A stretch of 64,000 nucleotides of DNA, taken from assembly GCA_019456225.1 (NCBI GenBank), contig VRUI01000008.1, positions 1 to 64,000 of the forward strand, given 5' to 3'. The notes beneath the pieces were generated by a model. The model saw only the letters and a list, made by a program, of their open reading frames with translations, ran no database searches and had not been told where the DNA came from. Within the stretch, counting starts at the first letter, position 1, and each line of letters begins with the position of its first letter. Below are positions 7,982-16,555 of the stretch, in pieces. Made by a program: the position numbers and the translations under genes. The stretch comes from Planctomycetota bacterium. Lineage in GTDB: Bacteria; Planctomycetota; Phycisphaerae; Sedimentisphaerales; Anaerohalosphaeraceae.

Positions 7982-8951
7982 ATCTGAATCCGATCCTTTC
8001 GAGATAAGCGTAGTCATACCGGCTTATAATGCCGAGAAATATGTTGCGAGGGCAATTGACAGCGTTTTAAGTCAGACCCGCCGGGCCGATGAAATTATCA
8101 TCGTTGACGACGGTTCGACTGATGGGACCGCCGAAGTTGTAAAGGGGTATGGCGATAAGGTTCGATATATTTATCAGGAGAATTCCGGAGCTTCTGTTGC
8201 CCGCAATACCGGTATAAACGCGGCGACGGGAGAGTGGATCGCATTTCTTGACTGTGACGATGAGTGGCTCGGCGAGTATCTTGAGCGTCAGGTTGGTTTG
8301 ATCGAGCGAAACAGCGATCTCGTCTGGACAGGAGCAAACTATTACAAATGCTGTTGCGAGGACGATCACAATCGACAACTTCATGACAAAGGTGCCGGGA
8401 GCGAACTTCTTGGCGGTAAGGAGATTTATAACGATTATTTCCAGGCGTATATAAAAGGGGCATCCGGCTGGACGGGGTCTTTGATGATCAAACGTGCTGC
8501 TCTTATCGAGGCGGGTTTGTTTACGGCGTCATTGCCGATGGCAAATGACATTGATATGTGGTGGCGGATCGCGTACCGATGGCCTCGGATGGGGTACAAT
8601 GCGGAACCGCTGGTAGTGTATCATTCACACGTTGCAGATAGCATCACTAAAAAACAGCGTGCACCTGAATTGCTTTGCGATTTGATCGCCGGCCATCTTG
8701 AACTGTCAAAATCCGAAGGTGCCTATGACCGGTTCAGGCCTTGTGCTGTGCATATGGTCAAATACTGGATCTACCAGTATATGTTTGATGATCGGGTGGG
8801 GAGTGTTAGCGAAATGACGAAGCGGTTTTCGGGTATTTTGAAGCTTCGGTACCGCTTTATAGTTCGGTTACTTGCGATGTTTCCTGCGCTTACGCGTTTG
8901 TGTAAACCGGTAATCGATAAAGTTAGCGGGCCGCTTGGAATTAGAAGATGA
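7962..8951 (+). CDS. family 2 glycosyltransferase (1 of 4 in tandem)
   Basis: 329 residues, cytoplasmic GT-A fold. VVIPAYNAEKYVARAIDSV (residues 17-35) and IIIVDDGSTDGTAE (about 46-59) form the nucleotide-sugar site. ARNTGINAATGEWIAFLDCDDEWL carries the DxD-type metal motif (DCDDE). There is no membrane segment. Donor and acceptor cannot be predicted. The next three genes are paralogues with the same YNAE/DDGS/DDEW layout, so this is a tandem family, probably making successive linkages in one surface glycan. The start at ATG 7962 lies inside the end of the methyltransferase remnant. Confidence 0.9.
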   Translation: MTDNIIKSESDPFEISVVIPAYNAEKYVARAIDSVLSQTRRADEIIIVDDGSTDGTAEVVKGYGDKVRYIYQENSGASVARNTGINAATGEWIAFLDCDDEWLGEYLERQVGLIERNSDLVWTGANYYKCCCEDDHNRQLHDKGAGSELLGGKEIYNDYFQAYIKGASGWTGSLMIKRAALIEAGLFTASLPMANDIDMWWRIAYRWPRMGYNAEPLVVYHSHVADSITKKQRAPELLCDLIAGHLELSKSEGAYDRFRPCAVHMVKYWIYQYMFDDRVGSVSEMTKRFSGILKLRYRFIVRLLAMFPALTRLCKPVIDKVSGPLGIRR

Positions 8952-8967
8952 AACAGGAGAATTGCAG

Positions 8968-9975
8968 TTGAGTGAAAAAGGCGTGACAAGAGATGTGATA
9001 ACGATCAGCGCGGTGATGCCGGCGTATAATGCCGAGAAGTATATTGCTCGCGCTATCGACAGCGTTCTAAAGCAAAGACGCCAGCCTGATGAGATCATTG
9101 TCATTGATGACGGTTCTACCGACGGGACCGCTGAGATCGTTAATGGATACGGCGACAAGGTTCGGTATGTTTACCAGGAAAACGGGGGTGAATCGGCTGC
9201 GAGGAATACCGGGATAAAAGAGGCGTCGTGCGATTGGATCGCTTTTCTTGACAGCGATGACGAGTGGCTGGAGGGAAACCTTGAAATGCTTGAGGACGTC
9301 ATCCTGAGTAACGAGAACCTTGTATGGGCATTCGGCAATTTTTACAATTGCGACTGTCGAACAGAGACCAGGAAGGCAGCTCATAAAAGTAAGATGGTAG
9401 ATACGGCATCCGGGGGCAAGGATTTTTTTGACAATTATCTTGTTTGCTTCAGAGAAGGTTTTCACGCCTGGACGGGAAGTAATCTTATAAAGAAAACAGT
9501 TTTCGATGAAGTCGGTTTGTACGTTCTCGGCCAGCACAGAGGAGCCGATACGGATATGTGGCTCAGGATCGCGTATCAATGGCCGGAGGTTGGATATGAA
9601 GCTACGCCGCTTGCGGTATATCACAAGGGTATCGAAACGAGCGTCAGCAGCATTTATCGCAATTTTGATATTATTAGCGAGATGATCGACAAGCATCTTA
9701 AGCTTTCCGCCGAGAAGGGTTACGGCGCGGATTTCGTTCCTTGTGCGAGCGGTATGCTTGGCAACTGGATCAGGGATATGGTTTCAACGGGGGATACCGA
9801 GGGGCTTCTGGAAACTATTGAACGATTTGACTCGCTTTTGACGTGGCGGTTTAAAAAGGAGATGCGGCTGAGAGTTAAGCATCCCAGGATCGCTCCGATC
9901 GCTTTGGCGCTAACATCATCGTTTAAGAAATGCAATCGTTTTTTATTAGATCGTTTCGTTCCGGGGAGGAAATAG
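8968..9975 (+). CDS. family 2 glycosyltransferase (2 of 4 in tandem)
   Basis: About 335 residues from TTG 8968, chosen because AGGAGA (8955-8960) lies seven bases upstream; the TTG at 8935 inside the previous gene is less likely. The motifs are VMPAYNAEKYIARAIDSVL, IIVIDDGSTDGTAE, ARNTGI and FLDSDDEWL (metal site). It is the closest paralogue of the preceding gene: the first 90 residues align almost without gaps, which points to recent tandem duplication with divergence in the acceptor-binding C-terminal half. Confidence 0.9.
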   Translation: MSEKGVTRDVITISAVMPAYNAEKYIARAIDSVLKQRRQPDEIIVIDDGSTDGTAEIVNGYGDKVRYVYQENGGESAARNTGIKEASCDWIAFLDSDDEWLEGNLEMLEDVILSNENLVWAFGNFYNCDCRTETRKAAHKSKMVDTASGGKDFFDNYLVCFREGFHAWTGSNLIKKTVFDEVGLYVLGQHRGADTDMWLRIAYQWPEVGYEATPLAVYHKGIETSVSSIYRNFDIISEMIDKHLKLSAEKGYGADFVPCASGMLGNWIRDMVSTGDTEGLLETIERFDSLLTWRFKKEMRLRVKHPRIAPIALALTSSFKKCNRFLLDRFVPGRK

Positions 9976-9978
9976 GGT

Positions 9979-11001
9979 TTGGCGAAGGTCGATATTATTA
10001 TGCCTCTTTATAATAAGGCTCGTGTGGTTGAGCGGGCGGTGGAATCTATTCGTCGACAGTCGATGAGCGATTGGCGTCTTATTATTGTCGATGACGGTTC
10101 TACCGATGAAAGTGGTGATATTGTTCGGCGGATAAGTGACGACAGGATCGAGGTCGTATCGCAGGAAAATGCAGGCCCCGGCGGCGCCAGAAATACCGGT
10201 ATAAAACTGGCAACTGCCGAAAACATCGCCTTTCTTGATGCTGATGACGAATGGATGGAAGAATACCTTGAACAGTCTATCAATGCTTTGCAGGAAAATG
10301 ATGTCGCTGTGGTATCCAGTATGTTTTTTGAGTGGCCGGGAAAAATTGATGTCACTGAGCGATATAGTAAGCTAGGAGTTTTCCCGGGAAGGCACAAATT
10401 GACAGCGGCTGTAAAGCCGGAAATAGCTGACCGGCAGATATTCTTTCTGCATGTATGGAACAGCGTAATGAAAACCGATGCAGCTCGTAAATATGACGGA
10501 TTCTATGCCGAGGATAAATGTACATTCGCTGAAGACAGCGTTTTCTTTATGCGGATACTTGCCAATGAATCGTTTATGATAACAGAAACTCCACTGGCGT
10601 GTCATCATTGCGAAGACAGCAACCTGGCGAACCTTGCAAAGGATCCAATCGCCCCGTTTCTTGTCAACCCGGAAACTGTGTTAGGCTATTGCCCGGAAGA
10701 GACTCGGCCGCTGATGGAAGCCGTTATCGATCTTGCCGCTTTTCGAGCGGTAAGAAAGTATGCTCGCAGCGGTTTTAAACCTGATGCGGTTGAACTGGTT
10801 GAACGTTTTCCGGGGATAAAAAAGCTGGCGGGATATCGTCGGTGTGCGTTTGAGATCGCGACGAGTAGGTGGTTTAGGTACTGGGTTGCGTTTAAGTGTT
10901 TTGTCGGGCCGCCTGTCAGGGCCTTTTTGCGCAAAGCGGCGAGAATGGCCGGGCTTATGAAGGATTTACCGGAATTTGACAAGAGGCAGCGTGATGAGTA
11001 A
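9979..11001 (+). CDS. family 2 glycosyltransferase (3 of 4 in tandem)
   Basis: 340 residues from TTG 9979, 3 bp after the previous stop, with GGGGAGGAAA overlapping the end of the upstream gene as ribosome site. The motifs are IIMPLYNKARVVERAVESI, LIIVDDGSTDESGD, GGARNTGI and FLDADDEWM. It is more divergent than the other three in the first motif (YNKA instead of YNAE). HVWNSVMKTDAARKYDGF and FAEDSVFFMRIL in the second half resemble the acceptor-side region of GT2 polysaccharide enzymes. Confidence 0.9.
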   Translation: MAKVDIIMPLYNKARVVERAVESIRRQSMSDWRLIIVDDGSTDESGDIVRRISDDRIEVVSQENAGPGGARNTGIKLATAENIAFLDADDEWMEEYLEQSINALQENDVAVVSSMFFEWPGKIDVTERYSKLGVFPGRHKLTAAVKPEIADRQIFFLHVWNSVMKTDAARKYDGFYAEDKCTFAEDSVFFMRILANESFMITETPLACHHCEDSNLANLAKDPIAPFLVNPETVLGYCPEETRPLMEAVIDLAAFRAVRKYARSGFKPDAVELVERFPGIKKLAGYRRCAFEIATSRWFRYWVAFKCFVGPPVRAFLRKAARMAGLMKDLPEFDKRQRDE

Positions 11002-12034
11002 TAGTGAAAAGCAAATTTTAGTCAGTGCGGTTATTCCTGCTTATAATGCCGAGGCTTGTGTCGGCAGAGCTATCGACAGCGTACTCGCTCAGACTCTGCC
11101 GGTCCATGAGATAATCGTTATTGACGATGGTTCTTCGGATAAAACGTTCGAGATGGTTGAGCAGTATGGCGATAAGGTCATTTTGATCCGGCAGGAAAAC
11201 GCAGGTGTCAGCGTTGCGAGGAATACGGGGATCGCGGCGGCAAGCGGCAATTGGATAGCTTTTCTTGACGCCGATGATGAGTGGCTGGAGGAAAAGATTT
11301 CACGGCAAGTAAAGATCATCAGTCAAAACCCGGACCTTAGATGGTGCGCGGCAAATTATTTCAGGGCTATGGGTGGTAAACGCGAATCGATCGGAGACGA
11401 GAAACTGGTGGAGCAATCTTTGGGCGGGCAGGATTGTTTTGATAATTATTTCGAGGCGACATTACAAGGTGTTTGTCACGCACATACGCAGACTATGATG
11501 ATACGCAGAGATGTTTTTGACGAGGTGGGTTTGTTTGAGCCCGGAAAGCAGCGGCTTGAGGATCTTGATGTGTGGTGGAAGATCGGGTATCGCTATCCGA
11601 AGATCGGGTATGCCGCTGCACCGCTAACCGTAATGCATCTTGAAGAGCATGATCCGGAGCTGGTTAAATTGCGATTGCAGGAGAAAAGAGGCGTTGAAAT
11701 TCGTCAGCTTGTGGCAAGGCATCTGCCCATCGCCGAGGAATTCGGTATGAGTGAACTGTTTGTCAGATTTGCCGGCAAGCAAATGCGGAGGCGGCTGCGG
11801 ACTATGCTTTTTAACGGTTTTGGCGAGGATGCACGTGAGACGCTGCGGGATTTTGGGTTTATGTTTTCGTGGTATGTTCGCTGGGGGGCATGGCTGCTTG
11901 CGGCGTTTCCGAAGGCGACTTCGGCGGCGATGCGTGGGATTTCCTGGATTAAGCATGCAGCTGGGCTTAACAAGCATGTTACCCGGCGGTATGGCCGGGC
12001 AGAGACTGAAAAGCACACGGTTGACGATAGCTAA
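10994..12034 (+). CDS. family 2 glycosyltransferase (4 of 4 in tandem)
   Basis: About 346 residues. ATG 10994 overlaps the previous stop by 8 bp and has AGAGG at 10982-10986, so translation is coupled; an upstream TTG at 10976 is less likely. The motifs are VIPAYNAEACVGRAIDSVL, IIVIDDGSSDKT, VARNTGI and FLDADDEWLEE. The C-terminus is basic and hydrophobic (MRGISWIKHAAG) and might associate with the membrane. A shared terminator follows directly. Confidence 0.9.
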   Translation: MSNSEKQILVSAVIPAYNAEACVGRAIDSVLAQTLPVHEIIVIDDGSSDKTFEMVEQYGDKVILIRQENAGVSVARNTGIAAASGNWIAFLDADDEWLEEKISRQVKIISQNPDLRWCAANYFRAMGGKRESIGDEKLVEQSLGGQDCFDNYFEATLQGVCHAHTQTMMIRRDVFDEVGLFEPGKQRLEDLDVWWKIGYRYPKIGYAAAPLTVMHLEEHDPELVKLRLQEKRGVEIRQLVARHLPIAEEFGMSELFVRFAGKQMRRRLRTMLFNGFGEDARETLRDFGFMFSWYVRWGAWLLAAFPKATSAAMRGISWIKHAAGLNKHVTRRYGRAETEKHTVDDS

Positions 12035-12037
12035 AAA

Positions 12038-12068
12038 AAAGGCGCAACCTGTTGGAGGCTGCGCCTTT
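12038..12068. terminator. bidirectional terminator between convergent genes
   Basis: AAAGGCGCA (12038-12046) pairs perfectly with TGCGCCTTT (12060-12068), with a second short CCT/AGG stem inside. A-rich and T-rich flanks give a U-tract in both directions. It fills the 36 bp between the stop of the fourth GT2 gene and the stop of the convergent GLUG gene. Confidence 0.85.
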
Positions 12069-12070
12069 GT

Positions 12071-13759
12071 TCAGTTTTCATGAATCATTATTTCTTCTTT
12101 GGTGCTTTCAGTTTTTTTTTGGTTTTGGGTTTCTTGTGTTTGGGGGGGCTTTGGTTTTATGATTTTAACACAATCTTCCCCCTGATAATCATCATCTCCT
12201 ACCAAAAGCTTTAGGGTAAGAGTCAGCGGAACATCGGTTCCGTTAGGGACACCTTTAAGCCCCCTGAGTGCCTTTATAACTTTCTTTTTGTCAAACTTCA
12301 GAGTAAGGTCGATAAAGCCATCTGGGCCTTGCGAAATACCATCACATTCCAGCGGGTCTGCCGTTAGCGTGGAAACGTCCTCGTAATAGCTTCTAAACGG
12401 AGCGACGCCCATGAGCCTGACAGAAGCAACGTCAATTTCAAACACATCAAAGTATCTCATCCCCAGAACAGCAACAGGCAGTACACCCCTGCTAGAAATA
12501 TCCAGAGGATTCGGACAGCTGTCCGGCATAATATCAACTGAAATAGTAATCGGAGGCAACATCCATTGAAAGATCGGATAGTCCAGATATTCTACAACAT
12601 ACCAGACATCATCAAAATCGAATTCTATAAAAGTTGTCTCCTGCATCATCAGGTCTGTTGTTTTTGGTATCCCCTTGCCAACATCGCTTCGGCCGGAGGT
12701 TTGAGTGTCGTAATAGCAATTATTTATGGTACTATTGTTTGACCCGCACAAGCCGCCTATACGCGAGTCACTACTGCTTGATGTAACTTTTCCGGTTGAA
12801 TAACAATTTTGCAGAGAGCTTTCATTAAATCCCACAAACCCACCTATATGAGCAGCACCTCTTGCACTTCCCGTAGCATAACAGTTTGTGATAACAGCAG
12901 TATTGGTACCTATAAAACCACCCGTTCGATTCGAGTTCGAAACTATATTTCCGGTAGCGTAACACTCATCAATTACACATTCGATACCAGTGGTAGCGCC
13001 CATAAAACCGCCTGCATTAGATAAGATTGACGTTACGTTTCCGGTTGCATAGCACTGACTCATCGAACCGTATCTACTATTGCCCACAAAACCGCCGGTA
13101 AACCCGTATTCACCGAAAACATCTCCTGATGCATGGCATTTTATGGTAGTGCCTTGCATACTACCACAAAAACCGCCAGTATAACGATACCCAGAAACGC
13201 TACAGGACGAACTGCAATTAGTAATCGTAACAGATTTGGCCATCGCACCGACAAAGCCTCCTCCATACCAGTAAATACATTTAACCTTACCTGAAGATTT
13301 GCAGTTGTCTACAATGCCTCCCGAAAAACTACCAACAACAGATCCTGTTCCTTTATAGCCAGTTATATCAACATCACTTAAAACAAGATTGATAATTTGG
13401 GAACCTGTGCCAATAGCCCTAAACAAACCAATAGAATTATCCATGGGTCTGTCAATAAACAACGCTGTAATCGCATGCCCCTTCCCATCAAACTTTCCAC
13501 TAAATGGGCTAATAATATTTCCGGGCAGAGTTCCAACAGGTTCAAATCCTTGGCCATCATTCCAGTTAACGGTATCGGAAGCATCAATATCGTTACCCAG
13601 AACATAGTGAGCATCAAGTTCGTCTGAAACCCCCTGAAGCTGGTAAACATTTGTAATGATATACGGATCGACTTCTGTTCCGCCCCCGCTTCCGGTAAAA
13701 CACCATGCAACCCCGCACGTCACCAAAAAAATGCTCGCGATTGAAGTAAATCTTACCAT
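12071..13759 (-). CDS. secreted GLUG-repeat protein
   Basis: About 562 residues from ATG 13759, which has AGGGG six bases upstream; an ATG nine codons earlier lacks this. A Sec signal peptide (MVRFTSIASIFLVTCGVAWCF) precedes GSGGGTEVDPYIITNVYQL. From about residue 90 to 330 there are repeated 25-35 residue units of the form GGFVG...I..CYATG.V, the GLUG motif known from extracellular adhesins and bacterial surface proteases, probably a beta-helix. The C-terminal 150 residues (PNPLDISSRGVLPVAVLG, then a conserved DGFIDLTLKFD) form a domain I associate with planctomycete secreted proteins. No catalytic residues recognised. Likely a surface or exported protein and a plausible T2SS substrate, which is inference. 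Confidence 0.8.
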   Translation of the reverse strand: MVRFTSIASIFLVTCGVAWCFTGSGGGTEVDPYIITNVYQLQGVSDELDAHYVLGNDIDASDTVNWNDGQGFEPVGTLPGNIISPFSGKFDGKGHAITALFIDRPMDNSIGLFRAIGTGSQIINLVLSDVDITGYKGTGSVVGSFSGGIVDNCKSSGKVKCIYWYGGGFVGAMAKSVTITNCSSSCSVSGYRYTGGFCGSMQGTTIKCHASGDVFGEYGFTGGFVGNSRYGSMSQCYATGNVTSILSNAGGFMGATTGIECVIDECYATGNIVSNSNRTGGFIGTNTAVITNCYATGSARGAAHIGGFVGFNESSLQNCYSTGKVTSSSSDSRIGGLCGSNNSTINNCYYDTQTSGRSDVGKGIPKTTDLMMQETTFIEFDFDDVWYVVEYLDYPIFQWMLPPITISVDIMPDSCPNPLDISSRGVLPVAVLGMRYFDVFEIDVASVRLMGVAPFRSYYEDVSTLTADPLECDGISQGPDGFIDLTLKFDKKKVIKALRGLKGVPNGTDVPLTLTLKLLVGDDDYQGEDCVKIIKPKPPQTQETQNQKKTESTKEEIMIHEN

Positions 13760-13879
13760 TTTTTCCCCTTTCCAGTCTAAAAACATGTTTTACTTATACA
13801 GAGAATCTATTGAAAGTTTTAGTGAGCAATCAAGCACCCAGCCAATACCTCAAAATCTCTCTCTAATGCCACTTAATGC

Positions 13880-13907
13880 ATTTTAGGCTTTTCCTCCTGC
13901 ATGTCAA
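13880..13907 (-). promoter_or_regulatory. sigma70-type promoter of the GLUG gene
   Basis: On the minus strand, TTGACA (complement of 13902-13907) is followed after 16 bp by TAAAAT (complement of 13880-13885). The start codon is about 120 bp downstream, so a sizeable 5' leader is expected. Confidence 0.6.
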
Positions 13908-14023
13908 GGGAAAAAAGAAAAAATTCAATTTTTTGCGGTTTTTTTGACCTTGTAGGACTTCTTCAGGGAACGAGACCATCCAGGTGAGTATATTATGGGA
14001 ATAATCAATTCTAGCAATCTATC

Positions 14024-14293
14024 TTATTTCAATAAATCGATGGTACAATCCAATACATCTTCTACTGAAATTTTTTTCAAATTCTCCAAAGCCATTCCTC
14101 GACGAGGAGGTTTGCGAGCCTGATCTGAATAGGTAGTTGGGTAATATAAAATTCGATGTTTTTCCATGCCTTGTCGTGGTGTCAATAAGTCAGGAGTTCT
14201 ATTGCCAAACATCGCTACCGTTGGAACATCTAAAGCAAAAGCCATGTGCATTGGCCCTGAATCTGTGGTAACAAACACATCACCATTAAACAT
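14024..14293 (-). pseudogene. C-terminal remnant of a GT9 (heptosyltransferase-like) enzyme
   Basis: Only 89 residues remain of a family that is usually about 340 long. VFVTTDSGPMHMAFALDVPTVAMFGNRTPDLLTP is the conserved donor-binding block of family 9 glycosyltransferases. The first two-thirds, including the acceptor domain, are missing; upstream is 25 bp of A/T-rich sequence and then the stop of the next gene. It was probably broken by a deletion within the polysaccharide locus. Confidence 0.75.
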
Positions 14294-14318
14294 AGTTTAA
14301 AAAACTGACCGTAAAAGG

Positions 14319-15446
14319 TTAAAATTGTCGAGATTCTTGATTTTGTGCGTTTGAATACAGGTCAACATAAATCTCTTCGATAGCATCAACCTGGCAATGA
14401 ACGTCAAATCTGGTAACGAAATCTGCTGCATGCTCCACCAATCTCATACATAGATCTTTATCATGAAGCAATTTTTGTATGCAGGCGGCTATTTGCTCTG
14501 GAGTATTTTGCTCGGTTACAAGGCCCGTCCGGTTATCAATAATAATCTCGGCAAGTCCTTCAACACCAGAACAGACAATCGGAACTTTTGCAGCCATTAA
14601 CTCAAGGGCGACGATACCCAGAGGTTCCTGCCTTGAAGGAATCACGGAGATATCAAAGGCATTTATTATCTGCGAAATATCATCGCGAAATCCCAGGAAT
14701 ATTACATTGTCTGATATACCAAGACGTTTTGCCTGGGACATTAGAGAATCCAATTCGGGGCCATCGCCGACAAGGATCAATAGCATTTCAGGATTCGGCC
14801 CTAAGAGCAAAGCAATCGCCTCAAGAAGCAAATCAACTCCTTTAACATGAGCCAAGCGACCCATGAAACCAATAACTGTTTGATCTTCGGAGATGTTAAG
14901 CTCTTGCCTGTATTTTCTTCTCAGATCATCGTCTGGTTTAAACATGGCAGTATCAACAGAATTATAAACTACCGTGATATTTTTCTCCGAAATATTTGCT
15001 TTTGCTGTAAGTTCTGCTGCTGTTGCCTGTGAAACTGCTATGAATTGGGATGCTCTGGATCGCAGCAGCCGCAGAGCAATACGATACAGACTATACTTGA
15101 AACTCTTGCGAAAAATTGGGCCGTGCTCATGAACAATAACCGGTACCCTGCAAAAGATATTGGCGACCAGGGCGCCTATTACCGGCTTTTCAAGATGAGC
15201 ATGGATGATGTCAATATCGTACTGCCTGCATATTCGCAAAATGGCAAGAAATTTTCGCGGATCATAGTTTGGATATGGAAACTTGATCATGTTGCCATCA
15301 ATAGGTATGTCAATCTGCTTTGATCTGAGGGGATAGATAAAATGTTCGACCTTGTCCTTTGATGCATGTTCGACTATGTTCTTGAGGCACATCTGTGCGC
15401 CGCCAAGACGTAAACTTCCTATGATATGAAGAACCCTTATTGGCAC
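14319..15446 (-). CDS. family 4 glycosyltransferase
   Basis: 375 residues, GT-B fold. The N-terminus has VLHIIGSLRLGGAQMCLKNIVEH, the GT4 acceptor-side glycine loop. VIGFMGRLAHVKGVDLLLEAI (about 195-215) and the EX7E region SRQEPLGIVALELMAAKVPIV (about 285-305) form the donor-nucleotide site. Cytoplasmic or peripheral. It overlaps the next upstream gene by 10 bp and belongs to one operon of three GT4 genes plus membrane genes transcribed leftward. Confidence 0.92.
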   Translation of the reverse strand: MPIRVLHIIGSLRLGGAQMCLKNIVEHASKDKVEHFIYPLRSKQIDIPIDGNMIKFPYPNYDPRKFLAILRICRQYDIDIIHAHLEKPVIGALVANIFCRVPVIVHEHGPIFRKSFKYSLYRIALRLLRSRASQFIAVSQATAAELTAKANISEKNITVVYNSVDTAMFKPDDDLRRKYRQELNISEDQTVIGFMGRLAHVKGVDLLLEAIALLLGPNPEMLLILVGDGPELDSLMSQAKRLGISDNVIFLGFRDDISQIINAFDISVIPSRQEPLGIVALELMAAKVPIVCSGVEGLAEIIIDNRTGLVTEQNTPEQIAACIQKLLHDKDLCMRLVEHAADFVTRFDVHCQVDAIEEIYVDLYSNAQNQESRQF

Positions 15447-16555
15447 CTGGACACCTTCCCGAAAAGATTCTTATATTGTTTGGCGATTTGTTTTACATCA
15501 TGGTATTTCTCAACATATTGTCTTGCGTTTTTTCCCAGCTCTGTGAATTTATTGTCTTTGATTAACGAGCTGAGCGAGTCGGCCATTTGGTCGATGTCTC
15601 CTTTTGCGTGTATTCCGCAGTTGTTTTTTTCCAGGAAATTATCAGGATTTACATTTAGTGACAGTATCGCGGTTGCGTACTTTGCAGCCTGTATGAAAGT
15701 GTTCGGAAAACCCTCCGAATCGCTTGTGTTGACGAGTATCTTTGCGTCGCGAAAATAAGTTTCAATCTCATTAAATGGAACTTGGTTGATGAAAGTCAAA
15801 TTTTCAATTTGCTTTGCTTTAGCGACAAAACTGTCGTAATCGTTATCGCCGGTTGCCTTCTGACAGATCATAACGAAATGTTCATCCGGGAAATTACGGG
15901 CTATGTCCAAAAAAAGTAATGGTTTTTTGAAGTCGGCAGTTCGGCCTACCCAGAGAATAGTTTTCTTTTCGGAATCCATCGTATCAGGAATGCGATGGCC
16001 ATTTGGTATTACAACAGAGTCACAACCAAGTGTTAATTTCAGGTTTTCGCCATCGTCGGCGTTTTGAGCAAATATAATTCTGGCCGATCTTAGGGAACGC
16101 GCAAATGCTTTGCCCAGAAGAAAATGGTTTCGGATATAAGTCCCATCGCATTCGTACTGGTGGGCGGTACGATAGAGAAAGGCTTTTTTGTGCAGCTTAC
16201 AGAACACGGCAGTTAGAGCGACGCCCGAAGACGCAGTCTTAATCATGTAAATATCGGCGTTTGCTTTTTTCATTGCTTTCCATATTTTGTATGCGCCTGT
16301 TAGGTTGTTTTGTTTGAAATTCAGGCTTTTTATTACTTGTACGTTTTCAATTTTCTGCTCGGCCTGCTGGCCGTAGTCTGCTGTTATGCATGACACCTTG
16401 TAGTTTTCGTCTTTTGCCAGTTCTGTCGCAAGCAGGTACAGATCCACTTCCGCCCCGCCGATGACTCCGTCGGCAGCCGGGTCGAAAAGCGGATAGGCTT
16501 TCGGAGAGACAAAGCATACTCTTACAGGTCGGCTATGCGAAGAGGCAGTCGTCAT
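15437..16555 (-). CDS. family 4 glycosyltransferase
   Basis: 372 residues. It begins VRVCFVSPKAYPLF and has DGVIGGAEVDLYLLATELA as acceptor loop, TILWVGRTADFKKPLLFLDIARNFP as the central GT4 strand, and NTSDSEGFPNTFIQAAKYATAIL as the variant EX7E segment. The start overlaps the stop of the upstream gene by 4 bp (ATGA type), so the pair is translationally coupled. The sugar transferred is unknown. Confidence 0.9.
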   Translation of the reverse strand: MTTASSHSRPVRVCFVSPKAYPLFDPAADGVIGGAEVDLYLLATELAKDENYKVSCITADYGQQAEQKIENVQVIKSLNFKQNNLTGAYKIWKAMKKANADIYMIKTASSGVALTAVFCKLHKKAFLYRTAHQYECDGTYIRNHFLLGKAFARSLRSARIIFAQNADDGENLKLTLGCDSVVIPNGHRIPDTMDSEKKTILWVGRTADFKKPLLFLDIARNFPDEHFVMICQKATGDNDYDSFVAKAKQIENLTFINQVPFNEIETYFRDAKILVNTSDSEGFPNTFIQAAKYATAILSLNVNPDNFLEKNNCGIHAKGDIDQMADSLSSLIKDNKFTELGKNARQYVEKYHDVKQIAKQYKNLFGKVSRCQ

